Below, piece by piece: positions 44,442 to 55,747 of a stretch of DNA of 64,000 nucleotides (position 1 is its first letter; the number at the start of each line of letters is the position of its first letter). The stretch is from Pelobates cultripes (lineage: Eukaryota; Chordata; Amphibia; Anura; Pelobatidae), in assembly GCA_933207985.1 (NCBI GenBank), contig OW240914.1, forward strand, positions 131,933,905-131,997,904. The letters run 5' to 3'. The translations under genes and the position numbers were made by a program. The notes beneath the pieces were generated by a model. It did no database searches. It worked only from the letters and a program-made list of their open reading frames with translations, and was not told the DNA's origin.

Positions 44442-46007
44442 TACAGGGAGTGCAGAATTATTAGGCAAATGAGTATTTTGACCACATCATCCTCTTTATG
44501 CATGTTGTCTTACTCCAAGCTGTATAGGCTCGAAAGCCTACTACCAATTAAGCATATTAGGTGATGTGCATCTCTGTAATGAGAAGGGGTGTGGTCTAAT
44601 GACATCAACACCCTATATCAGGTGTGCATAATTATTAGGCAACTTGCTTTCCTTTGGCAAAATGGGTCAAAAGAAGGACTTGACAGGCTCAGAAAAGTCA
44701 AAAATAGTGAGATATCTTGCAGAGGGATGCAGCACTCTTAAAATTGCAAAGCTTCTGAAGCGTGATCATCGAACAATCAAGCGTTTCATTCAAAATAGTC
44801 AACAGGGTCGCAAGAAGCGTGTGGAAAAACCAGGCGCAAAATAACTGCCCATGAACTGAGAAAAGTCAAGCGTGCAGCTGCCACGATGCCACTTGCCACC
44901 AGTTTGGCCATATTTCAGAGCTGCAACATCACTGGAGTGCCCAAAAGCACAAGGTGTGCAATACTCAGAGACATGGCCAAGGTAAGAAAGGCTGAAAGAC
45001 GACCACCACTGAACAAGACACACAAGCTGAAACGTCAAGACTGGGCCAAGAAATATCTCAAGACTGATTTTTCTAAGGTTTTATGGACTGATGAAATGAG
45101 AGTGAGTCTTGATGGGCCAGATGGATGGGCCCGTGGCTGGATTGGTAAAGGGCAGAGAGCTCCAGTCCGACTCAGACGCCAGCAAGGTGGAGGTGGAGTA
45201 CTGGTTTGGGCTGGTATCATCAAAGATGAGCTTGTGGGGCCTTTTCGGGTTGAGGATGGAGTCAAGCTCAACTCCCAGTCCTACTGCCAGTTCCTGGAAG
45301 ACACCTTCTTCAAGCAGTGGTACAGGAAGAAGTCTGCATCCTTCAAGAAAAACATGATTTTCATGCAGGACTATGCTCCATCACACGCGTCCAAGTACTC
45401 CACAGCGTGGCTGGCAAGAAAGGGTATAAAAGAAGAAAATCTAATGACATGGCCTCCTTGTTCACCTGATCTGAACCCCATTGAGAACCTGTGGTCCATC
45501 ATCAAATGTGAGATTTACAAGGAGGGAAAACAGTACACCTCTCTGAACAGTGTCTGGGAGGCTGTGGTTGCTGCTGCACGCAATGTTGATGGTGAACAGA
45601 TCAAAACACTGACAGAATCCATGGATGGCAGGCTTTTGAGTGTCCTTGCAAAGAAAGGTGGCTATATTGGTCACTGATTTGTTTTTGTTTTGTTTTTGAA
45701 TGTCAGAAATGTATATTTGTGAATGTTGAGATGTTATATTGGTTTCACTGGTAATAATAAATAATTGAAATGGGTATATATTTGTTTTTTGTTAAGTTGC
45801 CTAATAATTATGCACAGTAATAGTCACCTGCACACACAGATATCCCCCTAACATAGCTATAACTAAAAACAAACTAAAAACTACTTCCAAAAATATTCAG
45901 CTTTGATATTAATGAGTTTTTTGCGTTCATTGAGAACATGGTTGTTGTTCAATAATAAAATTAATCCTCAAAAATACAACTTGCCTAATAATTCTGCACT
46001 CCCTGTA
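44442..46007 (+). mobile_element. Tc1-like DNA transposon (1566 bp)
   Basis: The ends are inverted and match over about 26 bp (TACAGGGAGTGCAGAATTAT, then TAGGCAA), with TA on both sides (44440-44441 and 46008-46009). TA duplication is the Tc1/mariner hallmark. Imperfect internal copies of the end motif (GTGTGCATAATTATTAGGCA at 44621 and its complement at about 45797-45820) flank the gene. The single gene encodes a transposase with one visible frameshift. Element length and layout are typical of an autonomous copy. Confidence 0.95.
44662..45677 (+). pseudogene. Tc1-like transposase with one frameshift
   Basis: The chosen start gives MGQKKDLTGSEKSKIVRYLA, a paired-type helix-turn-helix beginning. 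An upstream in-frame Met (44644) is less likely. The first frame runs to VEKPGAK and stops at 44844; coding continues one phase away (RKITAHELRKVKRAAATM). The catalytic domain shows Asp in VLWTDEMRVSL, Asp in FMQDYAPSHASK and Glu in SPDLNPIENLW. I count 37 residues between the second Asp and the Glu, i.e. DD37E, not the DD34E of classical Tc1. A G-rich RQQGGGGVLVWAG box is present. The full reading would be about 338 residues, a normal length. Apart from the frameshift I see no stop, so the copy is young or was recently active. Confidence 0.9.
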
Positions 46008-46117
46008 TAGTGCAGATTGAGTTATTGGCCTGTGGATTTGATGTCTCATCATAATTTTATGGTGCAGTAAAGTTTTCACATTAAATTTTACATGACATGG
46101 CCACAGTCTCTCTAGAA

Positions 46118-46254
46118 CAGGGGTAGGCAACCTTCGGCACGCTATATGTTTTGGACTACATCGCCCTAGATGCTTTTCCAGCATTACAGTTGTAAGAGCT
46201 TTATGGGAGATGTAGTCCATAACATCCGGGGTGCCGAAGGTTGCCTACTAGAAG
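46118..46254. mobile_element. Short palindromic hAT-type MITE (about 137 bp)
   Basis: The left end is CAGGGGTAGGCAACCTTCGG. The right side carries the complement (GTGCCGAAGGTTGCCTAC) but its last bases are worn. The inside is palindromic (GGACTACATC / GATGTAGTCC). TCTAGAA occurs on both sides (46111-46117 and 46256-46262), probably part of an 8-bp duplication. The end motif equals that of the element at 24625-25638. Confidence 0.75.
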
Positions 46255-46262
46255 ATCTAGAA

Positions 46263-48660
46263 TCTCACTCTAAAAACAACGCTTGATAATTATAGTTGGC
46301 ATAGGCTGAAGAAATACAACCAAAAGACTGACTTTTAAATGCATTACAATCAGAATTCTCAAACAACTCCCTGACCCAACTGTATCTGCTATGTATTCTT
46401 TTATCTGTATGCTGTTTAATTTCATTTTATATATCATACTATAAATGTTTGTTCTGTGCTTAGCTGAGAGATAGAACATTTCAGCCATACTATATATATA
46501 TTCAAGCCTATCACTTGTACAGACCATTAATCCCAAAGTGTATACTCTATACTCAATACTCAAATTGAGCCTATTTGTAACACTTCTCGTTTTGAGCCAC
46601 AGTCTCTAAAGCCTAAAGCTCATTTAAACAACATATGCATGAGTATTCACCAAAGTGTAAATTTCTTGGAATTTAAAATGAATTCTTATCGGGTTATTAA
46701 CCAAAATGAGAATTGCTGGGAATTTGGCTATTAGGAATTTGGCTATTAGGACAAAGTAGCCAAACTGAACACAGAAGTAATTCAAATTTAGTGCATATAC
46801 CCAAACATTCTCTTCCCTTTCACCCCAAGGATTTATTAGTTTCTGTTTGTTCTATTCTATTACAAAGTGTTGGCACATTATAAATGATGATGGTCATACT
46901 TGCTGGGAAATAGGCATTGATGCTTCTTTTCACCATGCAGACTTTGGAATTGGACACCTTTAAAAATACATTTTGGACCATGAGACATGGTTATGGATGT
47001 TGTGGCTGCTAACAGAATAGTAAGCAGGATTTTTTTCAAATATATTCAATTTCAACTTTTTATTGCATGAAGTTAGATAAACTAAGTATTACCGAATTGG
47101 TCATGTAGTCCACATGCATCTTAAAGGGACACCATATGCAGGAGGTGACACCTCATTTCAATGTATTTTATAAAAAAAAAAAAATAAAAAAAAAAAAAAC
47201 CTTTTAAAGTCCTTAAAATTTCAGTACTTGCACAGGCTTACCAAAACTGCTAGCAATGCATTTACATATAGGTTTACAGTTTTGCAAACTGGGTTTTATG
47301 CAGGAATCTCATCAGCCATTGAAAGTGCATGTCCATGGCCAATTTTTGAGGGTGGAGCAGAGAGACATTTGTACATACAAGTACGATAGATCTTGGATGG
47401 CAGAAAGCATCACTAATTCAGTTAAGAATTTCATAGCTGTAGTGATTCTTGCAGTTTTGAACATCTCTTGACAAGGAAATGAAGAGCAAGGTAATCTCTG
47501 CTCTAGAATATTTGCAATGTTGCTAGTATTAGATAGTTTGTAGAACCATCTAATTTGTAGTGTGTGTAGCATAGATACATGCATATGGTTGCATTTTGCT
47601 AACAGTGCATGAGTGGGCTTTACTGAAGGTAAAAAAACAACAACTAATTTCTCTGCTTTGTTTAGTTCTTATCATTTCTTTGTCCGTCATTCCTCTCATC
47701 CTTTCCTTCTTTTTATTTAGTAAAATATTTAAATATAAATTCCAGCATAGTTTGTCTACAGTGGTGCACATTGTGCGGCAGTCCAATGAAAATGTGTTTA
47801 TAGTATGGCTACATACAGTGTGGTAGTCAGATATATTCTAAATGTTTCTATTGCTAGGTAGTTTTATGGGAAACCCAACCATCAGACTCCTAATATGTGT
47901 AAAATTGTCCTTACTATCCTTTAATCCTCTGTGTGGGGATTAGATTTACAGATTTCCAATTCCTGTGCATCTCCATCTGTCTCTTACTGGTATGTCTCCA
48001 TGGGGTTCGTCCATCAAACGATTTCATTAAGGTCAAACCAAATAAAAAATCAGTACATATGTAGCTTTTATCGTGCAATGAAACACTAGCTTTGTAGTTT
48101 TGATGCCCGTTAATCCTCCTGAGGGTAGAGGACACATTTAAAAAAACAAACAATAAAACAAAATGAAACTAGAATCAAGGATATCTCAAAATACAAGATA
48201 AAACAACAAAACAACAACAAACAACCATGTTCTTGCCTGTTGGGCTATTTTCACTGCATCTGCTTCAGGGTCTCTGAAATAGTGTGAGTTACATTTCAAA
48301 AGCAATCAAATTATATGGGCTCGCCACAGAAACATGCTTCCATCATATTAAATGCTGTAAAACATAACATTTATTCATTCAGAAATTAATAAACATTTTT
48401 CCCTTACATCGAGTGAGAGGCACACAGTAAAGGAAAAAAACAAGAAATAACCTAACTTAACCTAATGACTTTTGTAAACATTTGTGCACTCAATCAGAGG
48501 CATCATGTAAAAATTGGCTTGTCCAGTGGTGAGCTTATGATGCACTTTCTGGGTGAAGGAAAGGCAGAATTTGGGACTGTTCAACAGAAAGCACATTTGC
48601 GAAATACGGAGAAGTGACAGTCCCACTTCATGGCATAAAATGGAACTGCATAGCGTTGTA
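46263..48660. other. No gene recognised
   Basis: This is unique AT-rich DNA. A single block TTAAAGGGACACCATATGCA at 47121 looks like one end of a TTAA-type MITE without a partner, followed by an A-run at 47169-47200. Open frames lack motifs. Confidence 0.45.
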
Positions 48661-49019
48661 ATAAAGAAACACTATAGGGTCAGGAGTAGAGTTGAGCGAA
48701 CCCGAACTGAAATGTTCAGGTTCGTACCGAACATTACGTTTTTTGGACCCCCGACCCGAACACGGACATATCACTGTATTGGACTTCGGAGTTCGGCGAT
48801 TTAATGACGCGTTTTGAAAGGCCGCAGGGCAGCCAATCAACAAGCGTTTGACTCGTGTGCCTTTAGAAGCCATCACAACCATGCCTACTAATGGCATGGC
48901 TGTGATTGGCCAGTGCAGCATGTAACCCAGCTGCTAGGGGCATGTCTATTAAACTGTTAAAAAAAAAAAAAATCCCCCCTCCTGAGCCGTCGCGGGTGGG
49001 AGCTTTTTAACTAAAGGGA

Positions 49020-49665
49020 GGACCTATTGCCCCCCCAACCCTCCACCCCTGAGCGGCGTGTGGGGCCCTAAATACCAATAAGGGGGGGGACCTACTGTCC
49101 TCCCCCAGGCCCCCACCCCTGTGCGGTGGGTGGGGGCCATAAATAAAAATTGGGGGGGACCTAATGTCCTCCCCCCCGGCCCCCACCCCTGCACAGCGGG
49201 TGTGGGCCCTAAATAAGAATAAGGGGGGGAACTAAGGTCCTCCCCTCCTGGCCCCCACCCCTGAGCAGTGGGTGGGGGCCATAAATAAAAATTGGGGGGG
49301 ACCTAAAGTCCCCCCCCAGGCCTCCACCCCTGAACGGTGGTTGGGGGCCCTAAATAACAATAAGGGGGGGACCTAACGTCCTCCCCCCCTGCCCCTACCC
49401 CTGAGTGGTGGGTGGAGGCCATAAATAAAAATTGTGGGGAGGGGGGACCTAATGTCCTCTCCCCCGGCCCCCACCCCTTTGCGGTGGGTGGGGGCCCTAA
49501 ATAACAATAAGGGGGGACCTAATGTCCTCTCCCCTGGCCCCCACCCCTGAGCGGTGGGTGGGGGCCCTATATAACAATAAGGGGGGGGACCTAATGTCCT
49601 CTCCCCGGCCCCCACCCCTGAGCGGTGGGTGAGGGCCATAAATAAAAATTCCCCCCCCAGGTGAC
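49020..49665 (+). repeat. Minisatellite, about 65-70 bp unit
   Basis: About nine units share GGGGGGGACCTAATGTCCTC, CCCCCGGCCCCCACCCCTGA, GCGGTGGGTGGGGGCC and TAAATAACAATAAG. The same unit occurs in the second foldback copy at 55190-55600 and inverted at 58870-59710. Confidence 0.9.
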
Positions 49666-50049
49666 TAAGGGTCCCCAAACCCCTAGTCACCCCACTCCCC
49701 CCAAATAAATTACCCCTACCTACCCCCATCATCCTAAAAATAATGAGGGGGGACCCTTGTCTAAATACCTGTAAAAAAAAAAATAGACTTACCATTTGAT
49801 GTCTTCTTTCTTCTAAAATCTTCCTTTTTCAGCCCCAAAAAAGGCTAAATAAAAATCCAGAATAACCGACGCACTTTAAAAAACAAAACAAAACAAAAAA
49901 ACGAGCACAAGAAAATAATAAGCCTTCTTCACCCATGGAGGGATCCACGCAGACTGAGCTCTGCAGGGCTGGGGAAGGCTTAAAAAGTCTTGCCCACCCT
50001 GCAATTAGGCTCAGAGCACTTTGATTGGTGGGTTTAAGCCAGTCTCTAC

Positions 50050-50422
50050 ATTTACCTGTCACAGCACTCTGATTGGTTGGCTTGAAATCCACCAATCAGA
50101 GTGCTCTGTGTCATTTTACACAGCGTAGGAAAATTCCAAAGAACTTTCCCACGCTGTGTAAAATGACACAGAGCACTCTGATTGGCTGGATTTCAAGCTA
50201 ACCAATCAGAGTGCTCTGTGTCATTTACACAGCGTGGGAAAGTTCTTTGGAATTTCCCCACGCTGTGTAAAATGACACAGAGCACTCTGATTAGCTGGAT
50301 TTCAAGCTAACCAATCAGAGTGCTCTGTGTCATTTTACACAGCGTGGGAAAGTTCTTTTGAATTTTCCCACGCTGTGTAAAATGACACAGAGCACTCTGA
50401 TTAGCTGGATTTCAAGCTAACC
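50050..50422. repeat. Tandem array of about 110-bp palindromes
   Basis: Units start with ACCAATCAGA at 50091, 50201 and 50310. Each holds GTGTCATTTTACACAGCGTG, then GGAAAGTTCTTTGGAATT near the centre, then the complement CCCACGCTGTGTAAAATGAC. Each unit is thus a palindrome and the array is a series of potential hairpins. It continues beyond the nested LINE at 52059-52235. Confidence 0.9.
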
Positions 50423-52058
50423 ATAGAAACATAGAAACATAGAATGTGATGGCAGATAAGAACCATTCGGTCCATCTAGTCTGCCTAATTTTCTAAATAC
50501 TTTCATTAGTCCCTAGCCTTATCTTATAGTTAGGATAGCCTTATGCCTATCCCACGCATGCTTAAACTCCTTTACTGTGTTAACCTCTACCCCTTCAGCT
50601 TGAAGGCTATTCCATGCATCCACTACCCTCTCAGTAAAGTAATACTTCCTGATATTTTTAAACCTTTGCCCCTCTAATTTAAGATTATGTCCTCTTGTTG
50701 TGGTAGTTTTTCTTCTTTTAAATATGGTCTCCTCCTTTACGGTGTTGATTCCCTTTATGTATTTAAATGTTTCTATCATATCCCCCCGTTTCGTCTTTCC
50801 TCCAAGCTATACATTTTAAGATCCTTTAACCTTTCCTGGCAAGTTTTACCATACAATCCATGAACCAGTTTAGTAGCCCTTCTCTGAACTCTCTCTAAAA
50901 TATCAATATCCTTCTAAAGATACGGTCTCCAGTACTGCGTACAATACTCCAAGTGAGGTCTCACCAGTGTTCCGTACAAAGGCATGAGCACTTCCCTCTT
51001 TCTACTGCTATACCTCTTCCTATACAACCAAGCATTCTGCTAGCATTTCCTGCTGCTCTATTACATTGTCTGCCTACCTTTAAGTCATCAGAAATAATCA
51101 CCCCTAAATCCCTTTCCTCAATTGTTGAGGTTAGGACTCTATCAAATATTCTGTACTCTGCCCTTGGGTTTTTACGTCCAAGATGCATTATCTTGCACTT
51201 ATCCACATTAAATGTCAGTTGCCACAATTCTGACCATTTTTCTAGTTTACCTAAATCATTTGCCATTTGGCTTATCCCTCCTGGAACATCAACCCTGTTA
51301 CATATCTTCGTATCATCAGCAAAAAGACATTGCATACAAGACCTTCTACAATATCACTAATATAAGTATTAAAGAGAATGGGTCCAAGTACAGATCCCTC
51401 AGGTACCCCACTGGTGACAAGTCCAAGCTTCGAATATATTCCATTAACTACAACCCTCTGTTGCCTGTCACTGAGCCACTGCCTTACCCATTCAACAATA
51501 TTGGAATCCAAACTTAAAGATTGCAGTTTATTGATAAGCCTTCTATGTGCAACAGTGTCAAAAGCCTTACTGAAATCTAGGTAAGCAATGTCTACTGCAC
51601 CACCCTGATCTATAATTTTAGTTACCCAATCAAAAAAATCAATAAGATTAGTTTGGCATGATCTCCCTGAAGTAAATCCATGTTGTCTCTGATCTTGAAA
51701 TCCATGTGTTTTTAGATGTTCAACAATCCTATCCTTTAACATGGTGTCCATCACTTTCCCCACTACTGAAGTAAGGCTTACTGGCCTATAGTTGCCCGAC
51801 TCCTCCCTATTACCTTTCTTGTAAATGGGCACAACATTCGCTAACTTCAAATCTTCTGGGACTACTCCTGTTAACAATGATTGGTTAAATAAATCTGTTA
51901 ATGGTTTTGCTAGTACACCACTAAGCTCTTTTAATAGCTTTGGGTGTATTCCATCCGGTCCCATTGACTTATTTGTCTTTACTTTTGACAGTTGAAATAG
52001 AACCTCTTCCTCTGTAAACTCACGTGTAATAAATGACTCATTTATCCTTTTTCTCAAC
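50423..52058 (-). pseudogene. CR1-like LINE, 5'-truncated
   Basis: On the minus strand the RT runs TREFTEEEVLFQLSKVKTNK, SMGPDGIHPKLLKELSG, VPIYKKGNREESGNYRPVSL, AYLDFSKAFDTVAHRRLI and GVPEGSVLGPILFN. The catalytic box CLFADDTKICNR comes after a frameshift near 51330. Thumb and tail follow (LTFNVDKCKIMHLGRKNP; YYFTERVVDAWNSLQAEGVE). No endonuclease domain remains. The 3' end at 50423 has the 8-bp tail repeat ATGTTTCT on the minus strand, as in CR1 elements. The LINE sits inside the palindrome array of the foldback element. Confidence 0.85.
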
Positions 52059-52235
52059 TGTGTCATTTTACACAGCGTGGGAAAGTTCTTTGGAATTTTC
52101 CCACGCTGTGTAAAATGACACAGAGCACTCTGATTAGCTGGATTTCAAGCTAACCAATCAGAGTGCTCTGTGTCATTTTACACAGTGTGGGAAAGTTCTT
52201 TGGAATTTTCCCACGCTGTGTACAATGACGCAGTC
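52059..52235. repeat. Palindrome array, continuation right of the LINE
   Basis: About one and a half further units of the 110-bp palindrome (TGTGTCATTTTACACAGCGT and its complement) follow the LINE. Confidence 0.85.
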
Positions 52236-53248
52236 CTCCCCCAGTTTATGGCCCCCACCCACCGCGCAGGGGCCACTGGCTGCTCACTGTTTACTAGACA
52301 CACCCCTACTCGCGTTTTGCGAGTAGGGGCTGAATTTACTAATACTAAGTAATCTTTACTGAGTATTAGTAAATGTGGCTGAAAGACCAATTTAGGTAAA
52401 CCAATTTAGGTCTTTCAGCCTTTTGGTAGATAGCTCCCTGATACCGTGTGAATTAGAGAGTTATCTACTAAGCAGCTGCTTATTTTATGTTATTTTTAAG
52501 TGATTTCCCTATCCACATTTGTTTGCAGGGCACTTGTCCTACTCTTACCCCTATTTTACTTCCTTTTGCAGCCCTTTAGCCCTTTCCAGGAGTTTTTTAG
52601 AGCCATTTTTGTGGCCAAAAGTTCGGGTCCCCATTGACTGCAATGAGGTTCGGGGTCAAGTTCGAGCCCGAACCCAGACTTTTTTTCAAAGTTCGGCCGA
52701 ACCCGCCGGACCTGAACATCCAGGTGTCCGTTCAACTCTAGTCAGGAGTACAAAGAATATATTCCTGACCCTACAGTGTTAAAAACACTATTTAGATCAC
52801 TTACTCTCCCTTGCCCCTGTTAAAAAAGTTAAAAACGTACATTTATTTCAGTGACGCGTGGGTCTGCCAGCGCTGTCCCTGCCCCTGATCCGCCCCCTTA
52901 GCTGAGATGGTCAGTTCTGATTATTTCAGCCAAGGAGGTGGGACAGGGGTGGAGCCAAACACCACCCTGGCCAATCAGCATCTCTTCATAGAGATGCATT
53001 GAATCAATGCATTTCTATGGGGAAAGTTCAGTGTCTTTATGCAGAGCGTGGAGACGCTGAATGTAAGTGCTGCACAGTGTGCAGCACGCACACAGGAAGC
53101 ATCTCTAGAATGAATGACTGCAACTGGAGGTGTCCTTAAGGAGCAATATAAACACTGCTTTTCTCTGAAAAGGCAGTGTGTACAGCAAAAAAAGCCCGCA
53201 GGGACAGGACATAGAATCCAAAACAACTACATTAAGCTGTCCCTTTAA

Positions 53249-54944
53249 GTGTTTCAAATCACTTTTATGTGTAACCGTATTGCAATCTAAAGGTTTATTG
53301 ATATTTGTTATTCAGAGAGTGGCTGCCAAACACAGAATAAAAAGAAAATACTGGTTATATTATTGTGCTTCTTAAAACAAAGATAATAAGGATGACAGTG
53401 AAATATAATTTCTAGAAACAAAAAAAAGTCAAATATATAAAAGAAATTATCTTAAAAGTTCGGTGTATTTTCCAACTGTGTTAAACCAGCACCACAACTT
53501 CAAATAACACGTCTTGGACCAATAAAAAAGAGACATTATTTTAAATTCTAAATAAAGTGGACAGAGAGGATCTGTTAAAAGGAGGGAAAGGCAGGCGGGT
53601 TTGTCACATGAAAAGGGTGGAGCAGTATGCAGGGTGTGCTAATAGCACTCTTATATATTTAATGATTTAGTCTATGCTCTGTAATGGATTGATATATACG
53701 TAGCACATTACAGTACGGTAGCTTCACAATGGATTTGCAATTTACAATTAAGATAATAAAAGTAATGTTTTTCCATCTCATAACCCTCCTTCTCACAAAT
53801 TGCTGATAAAGAATTTCCGGAATCAATTAGAGCCCCTCGAAAATGTGGGCCCTTGGGAAAAGCCTTTTCAGCTGAAAGGAAATAGCATTAACAAAGAATG
53901 TCAAACTGTAAACATAAACTTGGCCAACAGCCACGTAATGTGGGAAAAGGCTTATTGAAAAATTGATCAAATCTTCTTCTCAATGTCACATTATCTATAA
54001 TAATAATAATAATAAATAGCGTGATATGTCCAGTCTGACACTTTATACAGTGCAGTGTGTCATGGCAAATTCGATATTCTAGATGAACTAATAAACCCAC
54101 TTGCATTTGAAATCCACTCACTAACCCACTAATTAACGAATAGATACACTATTAACCCACTTACTTGGGAAATCTATCCTTCTGGGGCTCTCTGCAGTGC
54201 AAGTTTCAAGGGACACTCTGGGTGCCAATACAACTTTAATGCATTTGATAGATTTTTGCCTCATTAATATGCTGTTCATTTTGCAAGCTGAAATTTTTAT
54301 AGCTTTTGCACAAAAATAAATATATGTTTTGCAGAATGCTGCCTTATAAGCCTGCATACTTACACACACGGTGACATAGAAGTATTTATTTTGGAATAGG
54401 TGTTGCTAAAGAGGCATTGGGTAATAAATACATAATATAATACATATAGAACAGTATACAATAGCATAATAGCAATTTACAGAGTCTCACAATTGCCAAT
54501 GATACGTGTAAAAGGAGATAGTCAAATTGTTTTAAAAATAAATGTTTACTTAAAGCGGCACGGTCATGCCGAACTTACCTTTCTTTACTCAATTCCTCTT
54601 CTCTCCCTCTCTCAGGATCTGTTGTTTATTTCTTCCTGTCTGCTCTAGTTTTCTTTAAAACATAAGACAAAGTAAGGACTACTTGTCTTATGGAGGTTTC
54701 CTACACCTGACCATCTGACCAGCGGAAGAGCAAAGTGTGCTTCATTTCCATTGGTCAGAGCAATTTTCCCACAATTCTCACCTTTCCTCCGTGTTCCCGC
54801 GAAGCCTCCTTTCATTTAGACAGAATGCCGGCAAAACTACTGAATTGCGTCATAACAGAATGAGAATCTCCATTCGTGTTAGGATGCAATTCGGGACTTT
54901 GTTCGTATCGGAATTTCATTTGAATGAATGATCCTATTCGTGCC
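53249..54944. other. No gene recognised
   Basis: This is unique, mostly AT-rich DNA. A less repeat-like stretch at about 53760-53960 (AATTTCCGGAATCAATTAGA and following) has balanced composition, but I cannot show conservation. A (TAA)n run lies near 53998-54015. Confidence 0.4.
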
Positions 54945-55189
54945 GCGGCTGCATCTTGCAGTCGCTTAGTAGATAGTACCTAATTCCCAAGGTATTAGGG
55001 AGCTATCTACTAAAAGGCTGAAAGACCTAAATTGGCATTAGTAAATTCTGCCCCACTCGCTATGCCTTGAGCAGGGGCATGCCTACTAAACAGTGAGAAG
55101 CCAGTAGCTGCTCACTGTTAAAAAAACAAAACACCCTAGTATCCCCCTTCCGACCCCCTACCTGTGCCGCATGAGTGGGTGCTATTAAA

Positions 55190-55600
55190 CTGAAGGGGGG
55201 ACCTAGCGCACCCCCCCCCCGGCCCTCACACATGAGTGGCGGATGGGGGCCCTAAATAACAATGGGGGGGACCTATTGTGTCCCCACCCAGGTGACAGCT
55301 GGGGCCCTAAATGAGAATGTGGGGGTGGGACCTATTGTCCTCCCCCTCGGCCCCCATTCCTGAGCGGTGGGTGGGGGCCCTAAATAATAATGAGGGGGGA
55401 CCTATTGTCCTCCCTCCCGACCCTCACCCCTGAGCGGCAGGTGGGATCCCTAAATGAGAATGTGTGGGGACCTATTGTCCTTCCCCCTGGCCCCCACCCC
55501 TGAACGGCTGGTGGGGGCCCTAAATAACAGTCGGGGGGACCTATTGCCCCCACCCCTGAGTGGCGGGTGAGGGCCCTAAATGAAAATGTTACCCCCCAAG
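55190..55600 (+). repeat. Minisatellite, left arm of foldback copy 2
   Basis: About six units of the type GGGGGGACCTATTGTCCTCC, CCACCCCTGAGCGG and GTGGGGGCCCTAAATAA. The unit is shared with 49020-49665. Confidence 0.85.
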
Positions 55601-55747
55601 GTGACTAGGGGTCCCCAAGCCCCTAGTCAATACCCCCACCCCCCAAAAAATTAATAAACCCCTATCTACCCCGCTCACCCTAAAAATAGTGAGGGGGGAA
55701 TAAAATAATTAAGTACCTGTAAAATAAAATAAAACTTACTTGATGTG

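Larger units (their letters stand above)
48687..52740. mobile_element. Foldback hAT-like element, copy 1 (4054 bp)
   Basis: An exact 8-bp target duplication GTCAGGAG flanks it (48679-48686 and 52741-52748). The inverted ends are TAGAGTTGAGCGAACCCGAA and, on the opposite strand, TAGAGTTGAACGGACACCTG. The interior has a G/C-rich minisatellite (49020-49665), an array of about 110-bp palindromes (50050-50422 and 52059-52235) and a nested CR1-like LINE. No transposase is visible. Eight-base duplication and TAG...CTA ends point to hAT. Confidence 0.85.
48661..53248. mobile_element. piggyBac-type MITE split by a 4.05 kb insertion
   Basis: The left piece (48661-48686, AAGAAACACTATAGGGTCAG) and right piece (52749-53248, ending CTGTCCCTTTAA) together form one MITE of the family at 16327-16894, in opposite orientation. 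The right TTAA is at 53245-53248; the left one is worn (ATAA). The interruption is the foldback hAT-like element at 48687-52740. Shared blocks include CTTCATAGAGATGCATTGA and GGGAAAGTTCAGTGTC. Confidence 0.8.

Noticed and set aside
49373..49795. 140-residue Gly/Pro-rich frame
   Set aside because: It is a translation of the G/C-rich minisatellite in the foldback element.
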